Origin: Lepidostoma basale
Taxonomy: Eukaryota > Arthropoda > Insecta > Trichoptera > Lepidostomatidae
Direction of reading: 5' to 3'
DNA: 64,000 bases
Assembly: GCA_022606425.2 (NCBI GenBank)
Contig: JAHDVF020001234.1
Coordinates: 124,001-188,000, forward strand
The position numbers and the translations under genes are program-made. Within the stretch, counting starts at the first letter, position 1. The number at the start of each line of letters is the position of its first letter. Of the stretch, positions 53,800 through 63,644 are shown in pieces. The notes under the pieces are model-generated. The model ran no database searches, had not been told where the DNA came from, and was given only the letters and a program-made list of their open reading frames with translations.

Positions 53800-54965
53800 T
53801 TGAGTTGATGCAAAAGTTTTGACGTTTTTTAATAAAATAAAACTATTCCATTTTTTGTTATTTATTTAATCAAATTTATAATTTCCATCGATTCTTATAA
53901 CATTCTCCAACCTTTCTATTGACTTATTAATAACGTTAGAGTAAAATTCCGGTAACTTTGATACGAAAAATGTATTAAGGGATGTTTTTACTTGCTATTA
54001 TTGCATATAAAAATTATCATTAAAAAAAATTGCATTGATCTGAATAAATGATAATCAGAAGGAGCCAGATCTGAAGAATACGGTGGTTGCTTGATAACAT
54101 CCCAATTCAACTCATTTAGCTTATCATCGCCACATGTGGTCGCGCGTTGTTGTGATGTAACACTACCCAAGTTCTGTTTATCAATTCTGGTCTATTCTTT
54201 TCAAGAGCGATGTTAAATTTTATTAATTGTTGACAATATCGTTCTGATGTAATTGTATGATTGCGTTTTAGAAGTTCAAAATACACAATACCCTAACAAT
54301 TCCACCAAATAACAAAACATTTTTTTTACGAATTCCGGCATTGGAAGTTGTAAAACGTGCGTTCCGGTGTAGGGTAGTCAGTACGCGTTAAAAAATTAGC
54401 AATTTTAAATCGGAAAAAAGGAACATTCATAGCTAATCCCCTTATATAATTATAATTGAAGTAAAAAATTATAATAATTGTGATTTGATTGCTAAAAACA
54501 TTAAAAAACCATCTGGCAATGCTCACGGAACGGGCATAGACCCGCTCTGGTTGCAAGCTCGAAAGCGACTGTCGCCGGCGCGGCGGGACTGCGAGAGTGA
54601 GAACATTGAGCTAGAACATATGCAAGAGTGAGATGCGAATATATTGTCGCGTACTCAGCGCTACGAATTTTGTTTCCGATGTTCACAAAATACCTCCGAT
54701 GTACCCGATGAATTCTGATTATTATTATTATTATTATTTTTTAATCAATGCGTAAATATATTATGGAGGAATACCTAAAATCTTAACCTTGTATTTATTA
54801 AATGTATAGAGATATTGGTGGTTATTAGAAGCAACGTGTAGAAGATACCCATCACAGGGAAGGGAAGGTTAATGGGGCTTGCCATAGCCCTATGTCTTTT
54901 TCGTGTTATTTAAAAAAAAATCGCTGGGATCATACAAAAACGTCAAAACTTTTGCATCAACCCAA
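53800..54965 (-). mobile_element. mariner transposon, degenerate, 1166 bp
   Basis: Terminal repeats TTGRGTTGATGCAAAAGTTT continue TGACGTTTTT at both ends. TA lies outside both (53798-53799 and 54966-54967). On minus, fragments include QPPYSSDLAPSDYHLFRSM, with the third catalytic aspartate, and a CGRPHVA-like stretch near 54140. Part of the interior (about 54310-54700) looks like unrelated CG-rich sequence, probably a further insertion. Confidence 0.82.
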
Positions 54966-55008
54966 TATTTAGATGTAAACCTTTTCTTGATAAAAGATGT
55001 TGACTTAC

Positions 55009-55284
55009 GTTGACGGGTAAGAGTTCCCCTTCTTCATCTACGCACTTGAAGAATTTGCCTCCGAAGAACTGTACACCCATGATGGAGAAGATGAGCCAAA
55101 ATACCAAACAGACCAGCAGCACGTTGAAGATGCTGGGAATGGCGTACATGAGTGCGTTCACAACAATACGCATTCCTTGCCAACGAGAAATGGCCCTCAG
55201 TGGCCGTAGGGCTCGCAAGGTCCTCAAGGATCTTAACACCTTCAGGTTTTCATTCTCCTCTATTAGCAGACTGAATACTGACAC
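55009..55284 (-). CDS. NaCP60E: Nav2 exon: domain III S3-S5 with voltage sensor
   Basis: The acceptor on minus is TATTATTTTAG and the donor is GTCAAC|GTAAGT. It encodes [40 protein letters not shown] and [43 protein letters not shown] is a classic domain III S4 with its S4-S5 linker, but is given here in pieces. Confidence 0.95.
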
Positions 55285-55431
55285 CTAAAATAATAATTTA
55301 TACGTTTAGGCCTTAACCGTTTTAATACTGAATGGGATAATAAAAACCCATTAACAATGCATTTTGAGACCTCAGTGTTGATTTGAAAATTCTTGGGATT
55401 AATTATTCCCAAGACTACTGAAACGGTTAAT

Positions 55432-55694
55432 TCATGACCTTCGTGGCCGAGTGGTAGGTGCATTGACTGCCACCCCGAAGGTTCCGTGTTCGATTCCCGG
55501 CGAGGGCAGTGTGATTGTCACACTGTCTTTGGTCTGGTGTAGAATTCACGTGACAATAAAATGGCGATAGATTAGCTATCCATAACATGTCACGAGAATC
55601 ACTATGATAGCTATAATACCCTTTGCATCGATTTGGCTCACGCTGTCATGATGTAAGGAGCGATTCAACAAAATAATAATAATAATAATAATAA
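55432..55694 (+). mobile_element. tRNA-derived SINE S1, plus copy, tail type 1
   Basis: It reads ATGACCTTCGTGGCCGAGTG, GTTCGATTCCCGGCGAGG, GTGTGATTGTCACACTG, AACATGTCACGAGAATCAC, AAGGAGCGATTCAACAAAAT and ends in an AAT run. It is the only S1 in the channel gene that is antisense to it. Confidence 0.87.
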
Positions 55695-55702
55695 TTGGTT
55701 TT

Positions 55703-56046
55703 TAACTAACTAATCATTACGCCCTTTCGAAATAATGGACTACCCCACTGTCCTTTCATATTTCTCTCGCTTCCTCAACATTCATACACTCTGTTAGGCA
55801 TCACCTCGATTTTTTTACACAACAGGTCATTTGAACTCAATTGCTCGATACAGTTTTTTTAGCTATAGATTGTAATGACATATGCCATTTTATTGTCACG
55901 TAAATTCTACACCAGACCAAAGACAATGTGACTATCACACTAGTCAGTCATAACTTTTGCCACTCTGCCACAAAGGTCAATTCCTCTGACTCTTTACGTG
56001 GCCGACATTTAACATTTGATAGATTTTATCGTGCCACGTTTTCATG
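55703..56046 (-). mobile_element. LINE A copy split by SINE S1
   Basis: LINE A sequence on minus spans plus 55703-55820 (TAACTAACTAATCATTACGC to CACCTCGATTTTTTT). It resumes at 55979 (TTCCTCTGACTCTTTACGTG to CGTGCCACGTTTTCATGAA). The break falls inside the family's CGATTTCTCCGACTCC-type segment. Confidence 0.78.
55822..55978 (-). mobile_element. SINE S1 nested in LINE A
   Basis: Plus reads ACACAACAGGTCATTTGAAC (tail type 2), ATTGTCACGTAAATTCTACA, GTGACTATCACACTAG and TTGCCACTCTGCCACAAAGG. The B box region is deleted. It interrupts the LINE A copy around it. Confidence 0.78.
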
Positions 56047-56108
56047 AATTTAGTTGAATTCAGTTTATTTAAAAGGTTAAAAAAATAAAAAAACAAAATA
56101 ATACTTAC

Positions 56109-56424
56109 GAATACGATAATGAAATCTAGAATAGTCCAGAAGCTAGTAAAGTATTTTGTGAACCCTAGCGCCAGCCATTTGAGAAACATTTCTAGGGTGA
56201 ATATCAGACAGAAGGCTAAGTTGGTCCAGTACAAGATTTTCTTCAGCGGTTTATTGCTCTCCAAGTGGATATCTTCGAAACAGAGGGTGATGCTGGAGGC
56301 GAAGATGAGGACCAAGATAAACCATTCGAATGCTGGCGTGTCTACATACTGTAGCACCACAGTTCTGGTAGTTGTCCATCTCTGACCGAATGGTGTTTGA
56401 ACTAAGTTATCCCAGCAGGAACAC
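56109..56424 (-). CDS. NaCP60E: Nav2 exon: domain III S1-S3
   Basis: The acceptor on minus is TGTCCATTTCCAG and the donor is GTATTC|GTAAGT. It encodes CSCWDNLVQTPFGQRWTTTR, DTPAFEWFILVLIFASSITL, CFEDIHLESNKPLKKILYWT and FTSFWTILDFIIVF. DTPAFEWF.LVLIFASSITLCFEDI is nearly invariant in insect Nav channels. Confidence 0.96.
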
Positions 56425-56494
56425 CTGGAAATGGACAGACATTTTATTGTAAGAATATAGTTGTTTTTATGTAATAAAACAAATATTTAATTAA

Positions 56495-57190
56495 TACGTA
56501 ATGCTCTCAAAATTTTATGAATCCTGCTCTAAATACAACATGATCATATCCATCTCAAAAACGAAGTGTATGACATTCTCTAGAAATCAACTAAGATGCG
56601 AAATCTCCGTACGCCAAGAAAAAATTGACCAGGTAGACCAATTCAGATATCTCGGAAGCGAAGTAACCAGCTCTAGTGACCTCCCCAGAGAAGTAAGGTC
56701 ACAGGTTGATAAGGCTGCAGCGGTTGCAGGCTGCCTGAAAGATGTCTTATGGAGAAACAAGAACTTGAGGACTGACAGCAAGATACGCATTTATAAGACC
56801 TGTGTGCGACCAATCCTCACATATGGCATTGAATCGAGGGCAGACACTGTCAAGACTAAGAGCATGCTCAGGACAACTGAGATGAAAACACTCCGCGCTA
56901 TAGCTGGCAAAACCCTACGTGATCGTGATAGGAATACAGCAATCCGAGAAATCTGCGAGGTCGAAGATGTGGTCAGATAGGGACATCAAAGACGGCGATA
57001 CTGGCATCAACATGTAGAAAGAATGAGCTCAAATAGGATACCATACATAGCTCTCCATGGAACGCCAAACGGACAACGCCGACCAGGAAGACCCCCGAAA
57101 CGGTGGAGAGAAAGCTGGAGTTCAGCATGTCAAGAAGACCCGCCTGAAATTACAGACTCCTGAGTCTACCAAAAGTCAAGAAGAAGAAGA
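56495..57190 (+). mobile_element. RTE-like LINE 3' part, mostly open
   Basis: The 159-codon frame (56501-56980) reads YNMIISISKTKCMTFSRNQL, DQVDQFRYLGSEVTSSSDLP, RIYKTCVRPILTYGIES and EMKTLRAIAGKTLRDRDRNT. After one stop it resumes RRRYWHQHVERMSSNRIPY and GRPPKRWRESWSS. Tail: AAAGTCAAGAAGAAGAAG. It covers the region just after the RT palm (KTKCM, YLGS, LTYG.E). It is antisense to the channel gene. Confidence 0.88.
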
Positions 57191-57536
57191 AGATGAAGAA
57201 TACGTAAAAACATAACAATTCATACGAATTAATCGAAGGATAAATTTGATAAAACATTGTACTAATTCGTATAAAAGGTCCGCAACACCCCCGAAAATGT
57301 TTTAGAACGCAGCGGCGCCTTTTTGACATATTGACATTCATAACATATCGATTAATGTTGGTACAGAGAGTACATTTAACTGTGTCAACAGACCAGTAAG
57401 GCTTACTTACAGACAAAGTCAACAATGGTTTGTACGTCCAACTACATTTTTGGCGATTGCTCAGAAACTAGTAACCATGATCATATTAGATTTTGACCTT
57501 GTTTGATATAATATTAAAACAAAAGCAACAGCATAC

Positions 57537-57891
57537 CTTTGATAACAATGCTGCGGGAAGCAATCTTGCGGCGCCTTCGCTGTTTTGTTCCTTCCGAAAC
57601 CGGGGAAATTGGAGAACCTATCCACGTATTGTCCTTTTGAGTTCCTCCTGCCACCGACAGTCAGCTCGTCCACGTAGGAGACTAGCGCGTGCCAGGGGCG
57701 CTTGTTGCCGCTCGTCTCCTTCTCCTTGACTTCCTCCTTCGGCTCCTTGAGGCTCACCACCTTGATCCTTCCCGGCAGCATCTCTTCCCTGTCGCTGATG
57801 ATGGGCAGCTGACCGCCCTCCTCGGTTTCTGTGTCTTTTGACGATCCCTTCTCTAGGACGGCCATTTCAATGCTTTCGGTACCTGTTTCGT
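57537..57891 (-). CDS. NaCP60E: Nav2 exon: II-III linker, distal part
   Basis: The acceptor on minus is TTTAATTAG and the donor is CAAAG|GTATGC. It encodes ETGTESIEMAVLEKGSSKDT, RIKVVSLKEPKEEVKEKETS and ALVSYVDELTVGGRRNSKGQ, ending APQDCFPQHCYQ. QDCFP..CY directly before domain III matches the insect Nav pattern DCFPPVCY. Confidence 0.9.
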
Positions 57892-57939
57892 CTAATTAAA
57901 TAATCGTTTAAAAATATTCAGTAAGACACGTTGATCATG

Positions 57940-58450
57940 GATAAGAGATTTACATTTCTTTCTTATTTCATCGTTCGATATTCTATCATACAACGTTTTC
58001 CCCCACATTCTTCTTAGTGATCTCATTTCTACGGCATTTATCCTGCTTTCATCCTTCTTTTGCCAGCTCCAAGCTTCACTTCCATACATGAGGGTTGGCA
58101 CTAGAACTCCATTGTGTACTGGCATCTTTGCTTCTGTGGATATATTTCTATTTGTAGTAATGACTTTGAGTGCGCCATTTATTTTATTCCCAGCACCAAC
58201 ACTTCTTTCGATGTCTTTTTCCATTTTTCCGTCCCTTGTAAACATGCTTCCCAGATACGTAAATTCGGTAACTTGTTCTAATTTCCCGCCCATCGCACTT
58301 AGATCACAAATCTTCATACATTCTTCTTTCTCGAAAACCATCACTTTAGATTTAGACACATTCATCACCAAGTCACTCTTTTTGCATGCTTCATACATCC
58401 TTGATACTAAGATTTGCAAATTTTCTCTACTGTCAGCGATTAGCACAGTA
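57940..58450 (-). mobile_element. LINE family A, long open minus copy
   Basis: The 184-codon frame on minus reads LIADSRENLQILVSRMYEAC, NVSKSKVMVFEKEECMKIC, VTEFTYLGSMFTRDGKMEKD, GVLVPTLMYGSEAWSWQKKD and SLRRMWGKTLYDRISNDEIR. It covers the region after the RT palm and is one of the least degraded copies. The 3' end of the family is missing; the copy stops about 50 bp from a channel exon. Confidence 0.86.
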
Positions 58451-58555
58451 GAAGACCTACTAAAAGATGGAAGGACAGCTGGGAATACACCTTACAGGAG
58501 GAGCAATCCTATGAAGAACAGACCACATAGGTCTACAACATTATTAAGAATATTC
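58448..58555 (+). mobile_element. Short RTE-like LINE terminal fragment
   Basis: It reads AAGATGGAAGGACAGCTGGG, ACACCTTACAGGAGGAGCAA and CAGACCACATAGGTCTACAA, the same end sequence as in the 27290 copy (AAATATGGAAGGACAGTTGG). It is joined to the 5' break of LINE A. Confidence 0.65.
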
Positions 58556-58629
58556 TTAGTTATATTCCACTTGATTATTAGTTCTGACCGACTTCGTCAG
58601 CGAGCTGCGTTTGCCATTCAAATATTCAC

Positions 58630-58841
58630 CTTTACTGTCCTTCTGCTGGGTTCCGAATCCCGAAGAGTATTGCATCTGCAGCAGCTGCTTGTTGGCAAAC
58701 TCCTTCCTCTCCCTCTCCGGAGACATCTCGTCCAGCGCCTCCTTGGAGTCCTCGCGGATGGTGGCCGAGTACCTCTTGCACTCGCCGCCGATCTCCTTGA
58801 TATCCTTTAGCGTCTCCTGACTTCCGTGGTTATAGGCAGCA
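58630..58841 (-). CDS. NaCP60E: Nav2 exon: II-III linker, middle part
   Basis: The coding frame on minus reads AAYNHGSQETLKDIKEIGGE, CKRYSATIREDSKEALDEMS and RKEFANKQLLQMQYSSGFGT. I chose the acceptor CACCAAAG and the donor GTAAAG|GTGAAT because both keep phase with neighbours; another in-phase acceptor exists 15 bases further in (ACGGAAG). The exact ends are therefore less certain than for other exons. Confidence 0.78.
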
Positions 58842-59550
58842 CTTTGGTGAAAGAGACCACCGGTAGAATAGCAAAAATCAGAACCTGATACAGGCCTACA
58901 ACAATACCACACAATAAATTGAATCTCGGGCGCCGGATTGAGGGTTATACCATATTTAGATGTTACCATGCATCTAAAAGAACTACTGAAGAGTAGAGGA
59001 TAGTTGATAGAATAATTGTTCATGCAGTCTTTGAATTGATAACAGTTTCATGCACGAATTAAAAAAAAATCCGATGTTTAGATTTCAATTTATTGTATTT
59101 TCACATGTCACGAGATAAGTACAAATATTATTATATTGTTACAACCAAAATGCGTTTATGGATAGACGAAAACCTGATGAGCGTTTACGTCAACTCCGAA
59201 TAACGGCCGGTATAGAAGAAGTAATAATGCGTAAATCGTATGGGGTGTTTCTATTATAATTCGAATAAAACAAATTATAATTACGCATTTCTTTTGTTAT
59301 CAAACTCCACTCGCACCGTATATAGAGACCAGGATAGCCATTTAACCGGCATTTTAGAATAATCACGGGAAAGAGAGCTAAAATAACCTAACTTTTAATA
59401 TTGTCCAGAAATCCCAAGTCATTGATAGCTTTATAGGGTGAAGTGAAGGCGACATCTTTGGATTGAAGTTAATTGCATAGGCGTGTATCAATAAGTTATT
59501 GAAATAATATTATGATAAATAAGCAATATTATTGCAGGATGGTGTTTTAA

Positions 59551-59834
59551 CCCAATACACGCGGCTAATTTACAAGGCGATGTTCCTAGCACGCGATATA
59601 TTTTTACGGTATTTTTATGTGTACTTTTTAAATGTGAATACGGTTTATGAACATATGAGTCTTTTCTTAAAACAATAATCTCGAATTGACAAGGATCTTC
59701 TATATTATGATGGGAGAAACTTATAGCGGTACCCTCATGCGGAAATTCGAAGCTTAGGGGGACTCACGGGTGAGTCGCCCGCATACTGGGTAAGCATAGG
59801 GGTTATCACGGGTGAGTCCGCCGCGGCTATTGGG
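59551..59834. mobile_element. TTAA-flanked MITE, 284 bp
   Basis: TTAA at 59547-59550 and 59835-59838 flank inverted ends CCCAATACACGCGGC and CCCAATAGCCGCGGC (complement). Near the right end GACTCACGGGTGAGTC forms a hairpin, and TCACGGGTGAGTC is repeated 50 bp away. The TTAA target suggests a piggyBac-type element without coding capacity. Confidence 0.72.
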
Positions 59835-60031
59835 TTAAACAGTTTTGATTTTTTAAGCTATTTAAAAACAAAATAAATAAAGTAAGGTGACGTGATGTAA
59901 TTAATATATTTTTTTGAGTTTCATTTTGCATTTAAATAAAATATATTTTTTTTGTTCGAAAGATTATGACAGTTTGAAATGAAGAGAAAGAAGAAGAAAA
60001 TCGCATTTGGTTATTGAAAATAAAATTTTAC

Positions 60032-60309
60032 CTGTTAAGCGCTTCTTGATAGCTGTGGTTGTAGATGTTGTCATGGGGGAAACCGACAATGGTCTCCTGT
60101 AGAGACGTAGAGTAGCGATGTTCGCTAATTGTTGAAAACCTCTTCTCGCTGTTCAACTTCTTTTGGATGATAACTTCGTTAACCAATTGCTCCAGCCTCG
60201 AGGCCTTTTCCTCCACCTTGGGCTTGAGCCCGAAGGCGCTTCGTTTCTTCCTGATGATGGACCTTATCCTCTCGAAGCTCCTGGCCAACTTGGAGTCCTC
60301 GCCTACTTC
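60032..60309 (-). CDS. NaCP60E: Nav2 exon: II-III linker, proximal part
   Basis: The acceptor on minus is TAGATATTCCAG and the donor is TTAACAG|GTAAAA. It encodes EVGEDSKLARSFERIRSIIR, KKRSAFGLKPKVEEKASRLE and FPHDNIYNHSYQEALN. It is a basic, charged cytoplasmic segment directly after domain II S6. Confidence 0.9.
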
Positions 60310-61767
60310 CTGGAATATCTAATTCATGAAACAAACGTTCCAAAGTTTAATACGACACTATAGCATGCAGCACACAAACCTCCCGGAGAACATTACCGTT
60401 GCAAAGCCGAAGAACCGAAAAACTTCACTGAAATATCCAAAGGACAACATCAAAACTGTAAGACACACAATTACATAAAGGACATAATTAGAAAGACATG
60501 CACAATGTCACAATACACAGTAAACACACATCACACTGGCTAGCAAGGGTTGTGAGATGATTTTAAAGTTGTGAAAATTTAAACACATAGGTAATTATAA
60601 GGTTAAGTTTGTAACTAAGCAAGAGATCATAAACATTGTAATACATCACATTTTAAATTCTACAAGGTGTTCAAAAGAATGTTTATATTTACTGGATCGA
60701 TTAAGAAAGTTTTAGAATTTATTTCTTAAAAATAATATCGTCCAAATGTGTGAACTCTCGCGTTCGCGGCACTCATTTACTCGAACAGTAAAATTTCTTA
60801 TGACGGCTCGGCGAGATCAATTTGCCAAGGAAAATTTTGCCGGCAATGCGCCGACATAGCGAATAGATCACAATTGAATTGAAAGTCAAATTATCGACTT
60901 GGGTGACAATTTTATTAAGCTAATATTACTTTCTTTGTATGAAGTGAAATATTCATGAATCGATGTTTTATAATCCCTTTTATTTGTTATTAATGCAATA
61001 GTAATTAAATAGATTTTAAAGCAAGTAGCTGTAAGTAAAATAAATAGTTTTTTTTATATATATTAAAAAGCAGAATGCTTTAATTATTAGTGAGCGTAGG
61101 ATATGACATTTCGTAATTTAAAAATCTTGATTATAATATAATAGCATATTTGAAAAATTCCGTATGAATCAATAAATATTGTAGTAGAAAGGAAAAAATA
61201 TTTTATATGCATATTAGCACGTTAAGGATAGAAGAAGAATACGAGAAAACATATACACACACAGAGTACATACACATACATATGTTGTTATAAATAACAG
61301 CGAGCAAAATACATGCTGGCGTATCAAAACACATTATCACACAACATCACATAGCACACATAACAATCTATTTAAATAATATAAACGGCAGTTTTAAAAA
61401 TAGAACACCACATCTTTCATTGACTATTGATGCATTGAAGATTGAACAATATCATCTAAGGTTCATTTTTATAATCATTTTTCATATATGTTAAAGCCAA
61501 TTTTTTGATTTCGCTAAAATAGGGTATATCTGCATTTCAAAACTGGCGTTTATTTGATTTATTTTAATACAAGAGACAAACCAAATCACATTTCACACAG
61601 GCATACAAGATCTTCTGAAATCAAAATTGTTGCTAACACTTTTAAAATTTATTTTTATAGTGGATTATTAAAGGTCGCTGACATAAAATATCCCCGAAAA
61701 CGACCCAGAATTCGGTATCGAATTTCTCCCGCGAGTTACGCGTTGACCCGCGGGTTCGTCGTTTGCC
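60310..61767. other. Channel-gene intron, no feature recognised
   Basis: The intron 5' to the linker exon is AT-rich with scattered ACACACA runs around 61250-61350. A CG-richer patch lies at 60760-60870. No TE protein matches were seen until the SINE at 61768. Confidence 0.5.
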
Positions 61768-61895
61768 ATCCCTGGTCTAGGGGATAGAACGCTTGGCTCC
61801 TGATCCAGGGGACTTCGGTTCGAGTCTGGAAACCATCTGATACCTTCTTGATTGAAGATTGTGAAACAAATTCTAATACCATAGATTTTAAACAT
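61768..61895 (+). mobile_element. tRNA-like SINE S2
   Basis: It reads CCTGGTCTAGGGGATAGAAC, GCTTGGCTCCTGATCCAGG and GACTTCGGTTCGAGTCTGG (B box). It then has TTGATTGAAGATTGTGAAAC. It is nearly identical in the head to the copy at 7945. Confidence 0.72.
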
Positions 61896-62264
61896 AAAAA
61901 AATAATGTATGCACTGCTTCCACTATAAATCTCTATAATAACCACGTGTCATTTTGAGAACGTGGCGTTTTTATACAGCTGACTGATTTGCACATGCGTG
62001 TTAGGTATACCCCCATCATGGCTAACTTTATCAAGTCGCAGTTCCGTAACAGGGTGCGCGCGCATCTCTTAATTTTACCCTCGACTTAACACGCCAACAG
62101 ATGTATAACTTCAAAAAACTAAAAAAAATGTTGATTAAAATCTGCAGTAATATCATGGATATTTTGGTTTTTAAAAGTGTTAGGAATAATTTTGATTCGA
62201 GTGGTCTAAGCATTCACATAGGCAAACAGGAACGCGTTTATGTTAATGACTTGAGGACGCTTAC

Positions 62265-62496
62265 CTCCTTTCTGTTCTTGAGTTCCTCGCTATTGAAGCT
62301 GTTGAGCAACAGGGCAAGGAAGAGATTGAGGACCATGAAGTTGCCCATGACGAGCGCGGGGAGGAATATGAAGAAGCAGGTCTCGGGCCCGGCCACGCGC
62401 TCCGCCCGCATGCAGTCCCAAAGGGGCTCGATCCATTCTCCGCACAGGATTCGGAATATCATCATAAACGAGTGGAAAAAATCATTGAAATTCCAC
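62265..62496 (-). CDS. NaCP60E: Nav2 exon: domain II pore loop and S6
   Basis: The acceptor on minus is TTGTGTTCTAG and the donor is AAGGAG|GTAAGC. It encodes [40 protein letters not shown] and the S6 helix [20 protein letters not shown]. The E of CGEWIE is the domain II selectivity residue. [18 protein letters not shown] closes S6. Confidence 0.96.
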
Positions 62497-62671
62497 CTAG
62501 AACACAAGAAAAAATCATTAATAAATTAGATTTTAAAAAAAAATCATTAACGTTCTAAAAAATAATTAAATAAATCGATGAATGAAAAACGATTATTAAT
62601 TAAATTAAATTAATTTACGACCAATGGGACCAAGATAAATAAGAAAATATTTTTGAATAAATATAGGTTAT

Positions 62672-62972
62672 TATATTTTGTATTACAACACTTTTTATTT
62701 TCACTGAACTCACACATGTTTCGGTTACAAGTAGCCTTTATCAATGTATACAATTTTAACAATCAAATAAGACAGAGCGGTCACTTATATACTAAATGGA
62801 GATCGAGTAATATAAAAGTGGAAGGGGTCTAATTAGGAATGAGGAGAGGGGAGAGGTAACGAGAACTTATCGAGCGAACCTCTCCTCACTCCTAACATTG
62901 ATAAAGGTTACTTGTAACCGAAACATGTCTGAGTTTAGTGAAAATAAAAAGTGTTATAGTACAAAGTATAAT
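62672..62972. repeat. Foldback element with long arms
   Basis: The left arm is CACTTTTTATTTTCACTGAA, CTCACACATGTTTCGGTTAC and AAGTAGCCTTTATCAATG. The right arm is the complement with few differences. The inner part also pairs (GAGAGGGGAGAGGT against a CCTCTCCTCACTCC-like run). Confidence 0.75.
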
Positions 62973-63214
62973 TATATTTATTCAAATATGAATCCACAAC
63001 ACATAGTGAAGGCGAACATAGATTTAAAATAAATATATTTCAATTTAACAGTGTTAAAAAAAATACATACATTTTTTCAAACATTATTTTATATATAATA
63101 CATGTTTCAATCAGTTTAAATTCCATTTTACTTAAAAACAAAAATTTAACTGACATCAATATCTTTTTTTAATTTTTTTATTTTTTATTATTATTATTAT
63201 TTTTTTATTATTTT

Positions 63215-63447
63215 TATGTACACAACAGGTCGTTTTGGACCCAATTACTGTACACAATTTTTATTTTTTAGCTATTATATTGATTCTCGTGACATGTGAT
63301 AGGTAGCCAATCTATCGCCATTTTATTGTCACGTGAATTCTATACCAGACCAAAGACAGTGTGACAATCACACTGCCATCGCCGGGAATCGAACCCAGGA
63401 CCTTCGGTATGGAAGTCAGAGCTCGTAACCACTCTGCCACGAAGGTC
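63215..63447 (-). mobile_element. tRNA-derived SINE S1, tail type 2
   Basis: Plus starts with a TTATTATT run, then GTACACAACAGGTCGTTTTG, GACCCAATTACTGTACACAA, GATTCTCGTGACATGTGATA, GTGTGACAATCACACTGCC, GGGAATCGAACCCAGG and CTCTGCCACGAAGGTC. It is complete. Confidence 0.88.
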
Positions 63448-63644
63448 AATATTTTTTAAATTCAGTAAATTTCACATAATTATTTGAGTTCTATTTTTGA
63501 ATAGAATCTTTTTTACTATCTCTGATCTGTATGTATAAAAAAATAAGTTTGTAACAGTGTCACCAGTCTGTCATGCAAGCCAACCTGGCGAAACCGGTGA
63601 ACTTCAATCAATAGATTTCAGTTAACTCATTAGATTATTTTACT

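Larger units (their letters stand above)
41520..62496 (-). other. NaCP60E: Voltage-gated cation channel Nav2 (DSC1/NaCP60E type), 3' part, 13 exons
   Basis: Thirteen minus-strand exons join in frame to about 1339 residues from the domain II pore to the stop. The product is the pore-forming alpha subunit of a four-domain voltage-gated channel in the plasma membrane. Pore-loop residues are E in CGEWIE (II), E in ATFEGWM (III) and A in TSAGWND (IV). Para-type Nav1 channels have K in domain III; D/E/E/A is the pattern of insect DSC1/BSC1 channels, reported as calcium-permeable. The III-IV linker has MFLT where para has MFMT. Domains I and most of II are beyond 64000. The gene is named by analogy with fly NaCP60E; orthology was not tested. 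Confidence 0.93.

Noticed and set aside
41520..62496. Identification of the channel as para (Nav1)
   Set aside because: Domain III has E where para has K, the inactivation linker is MFLT, and the C-terminus matches the DSC1-type segment.
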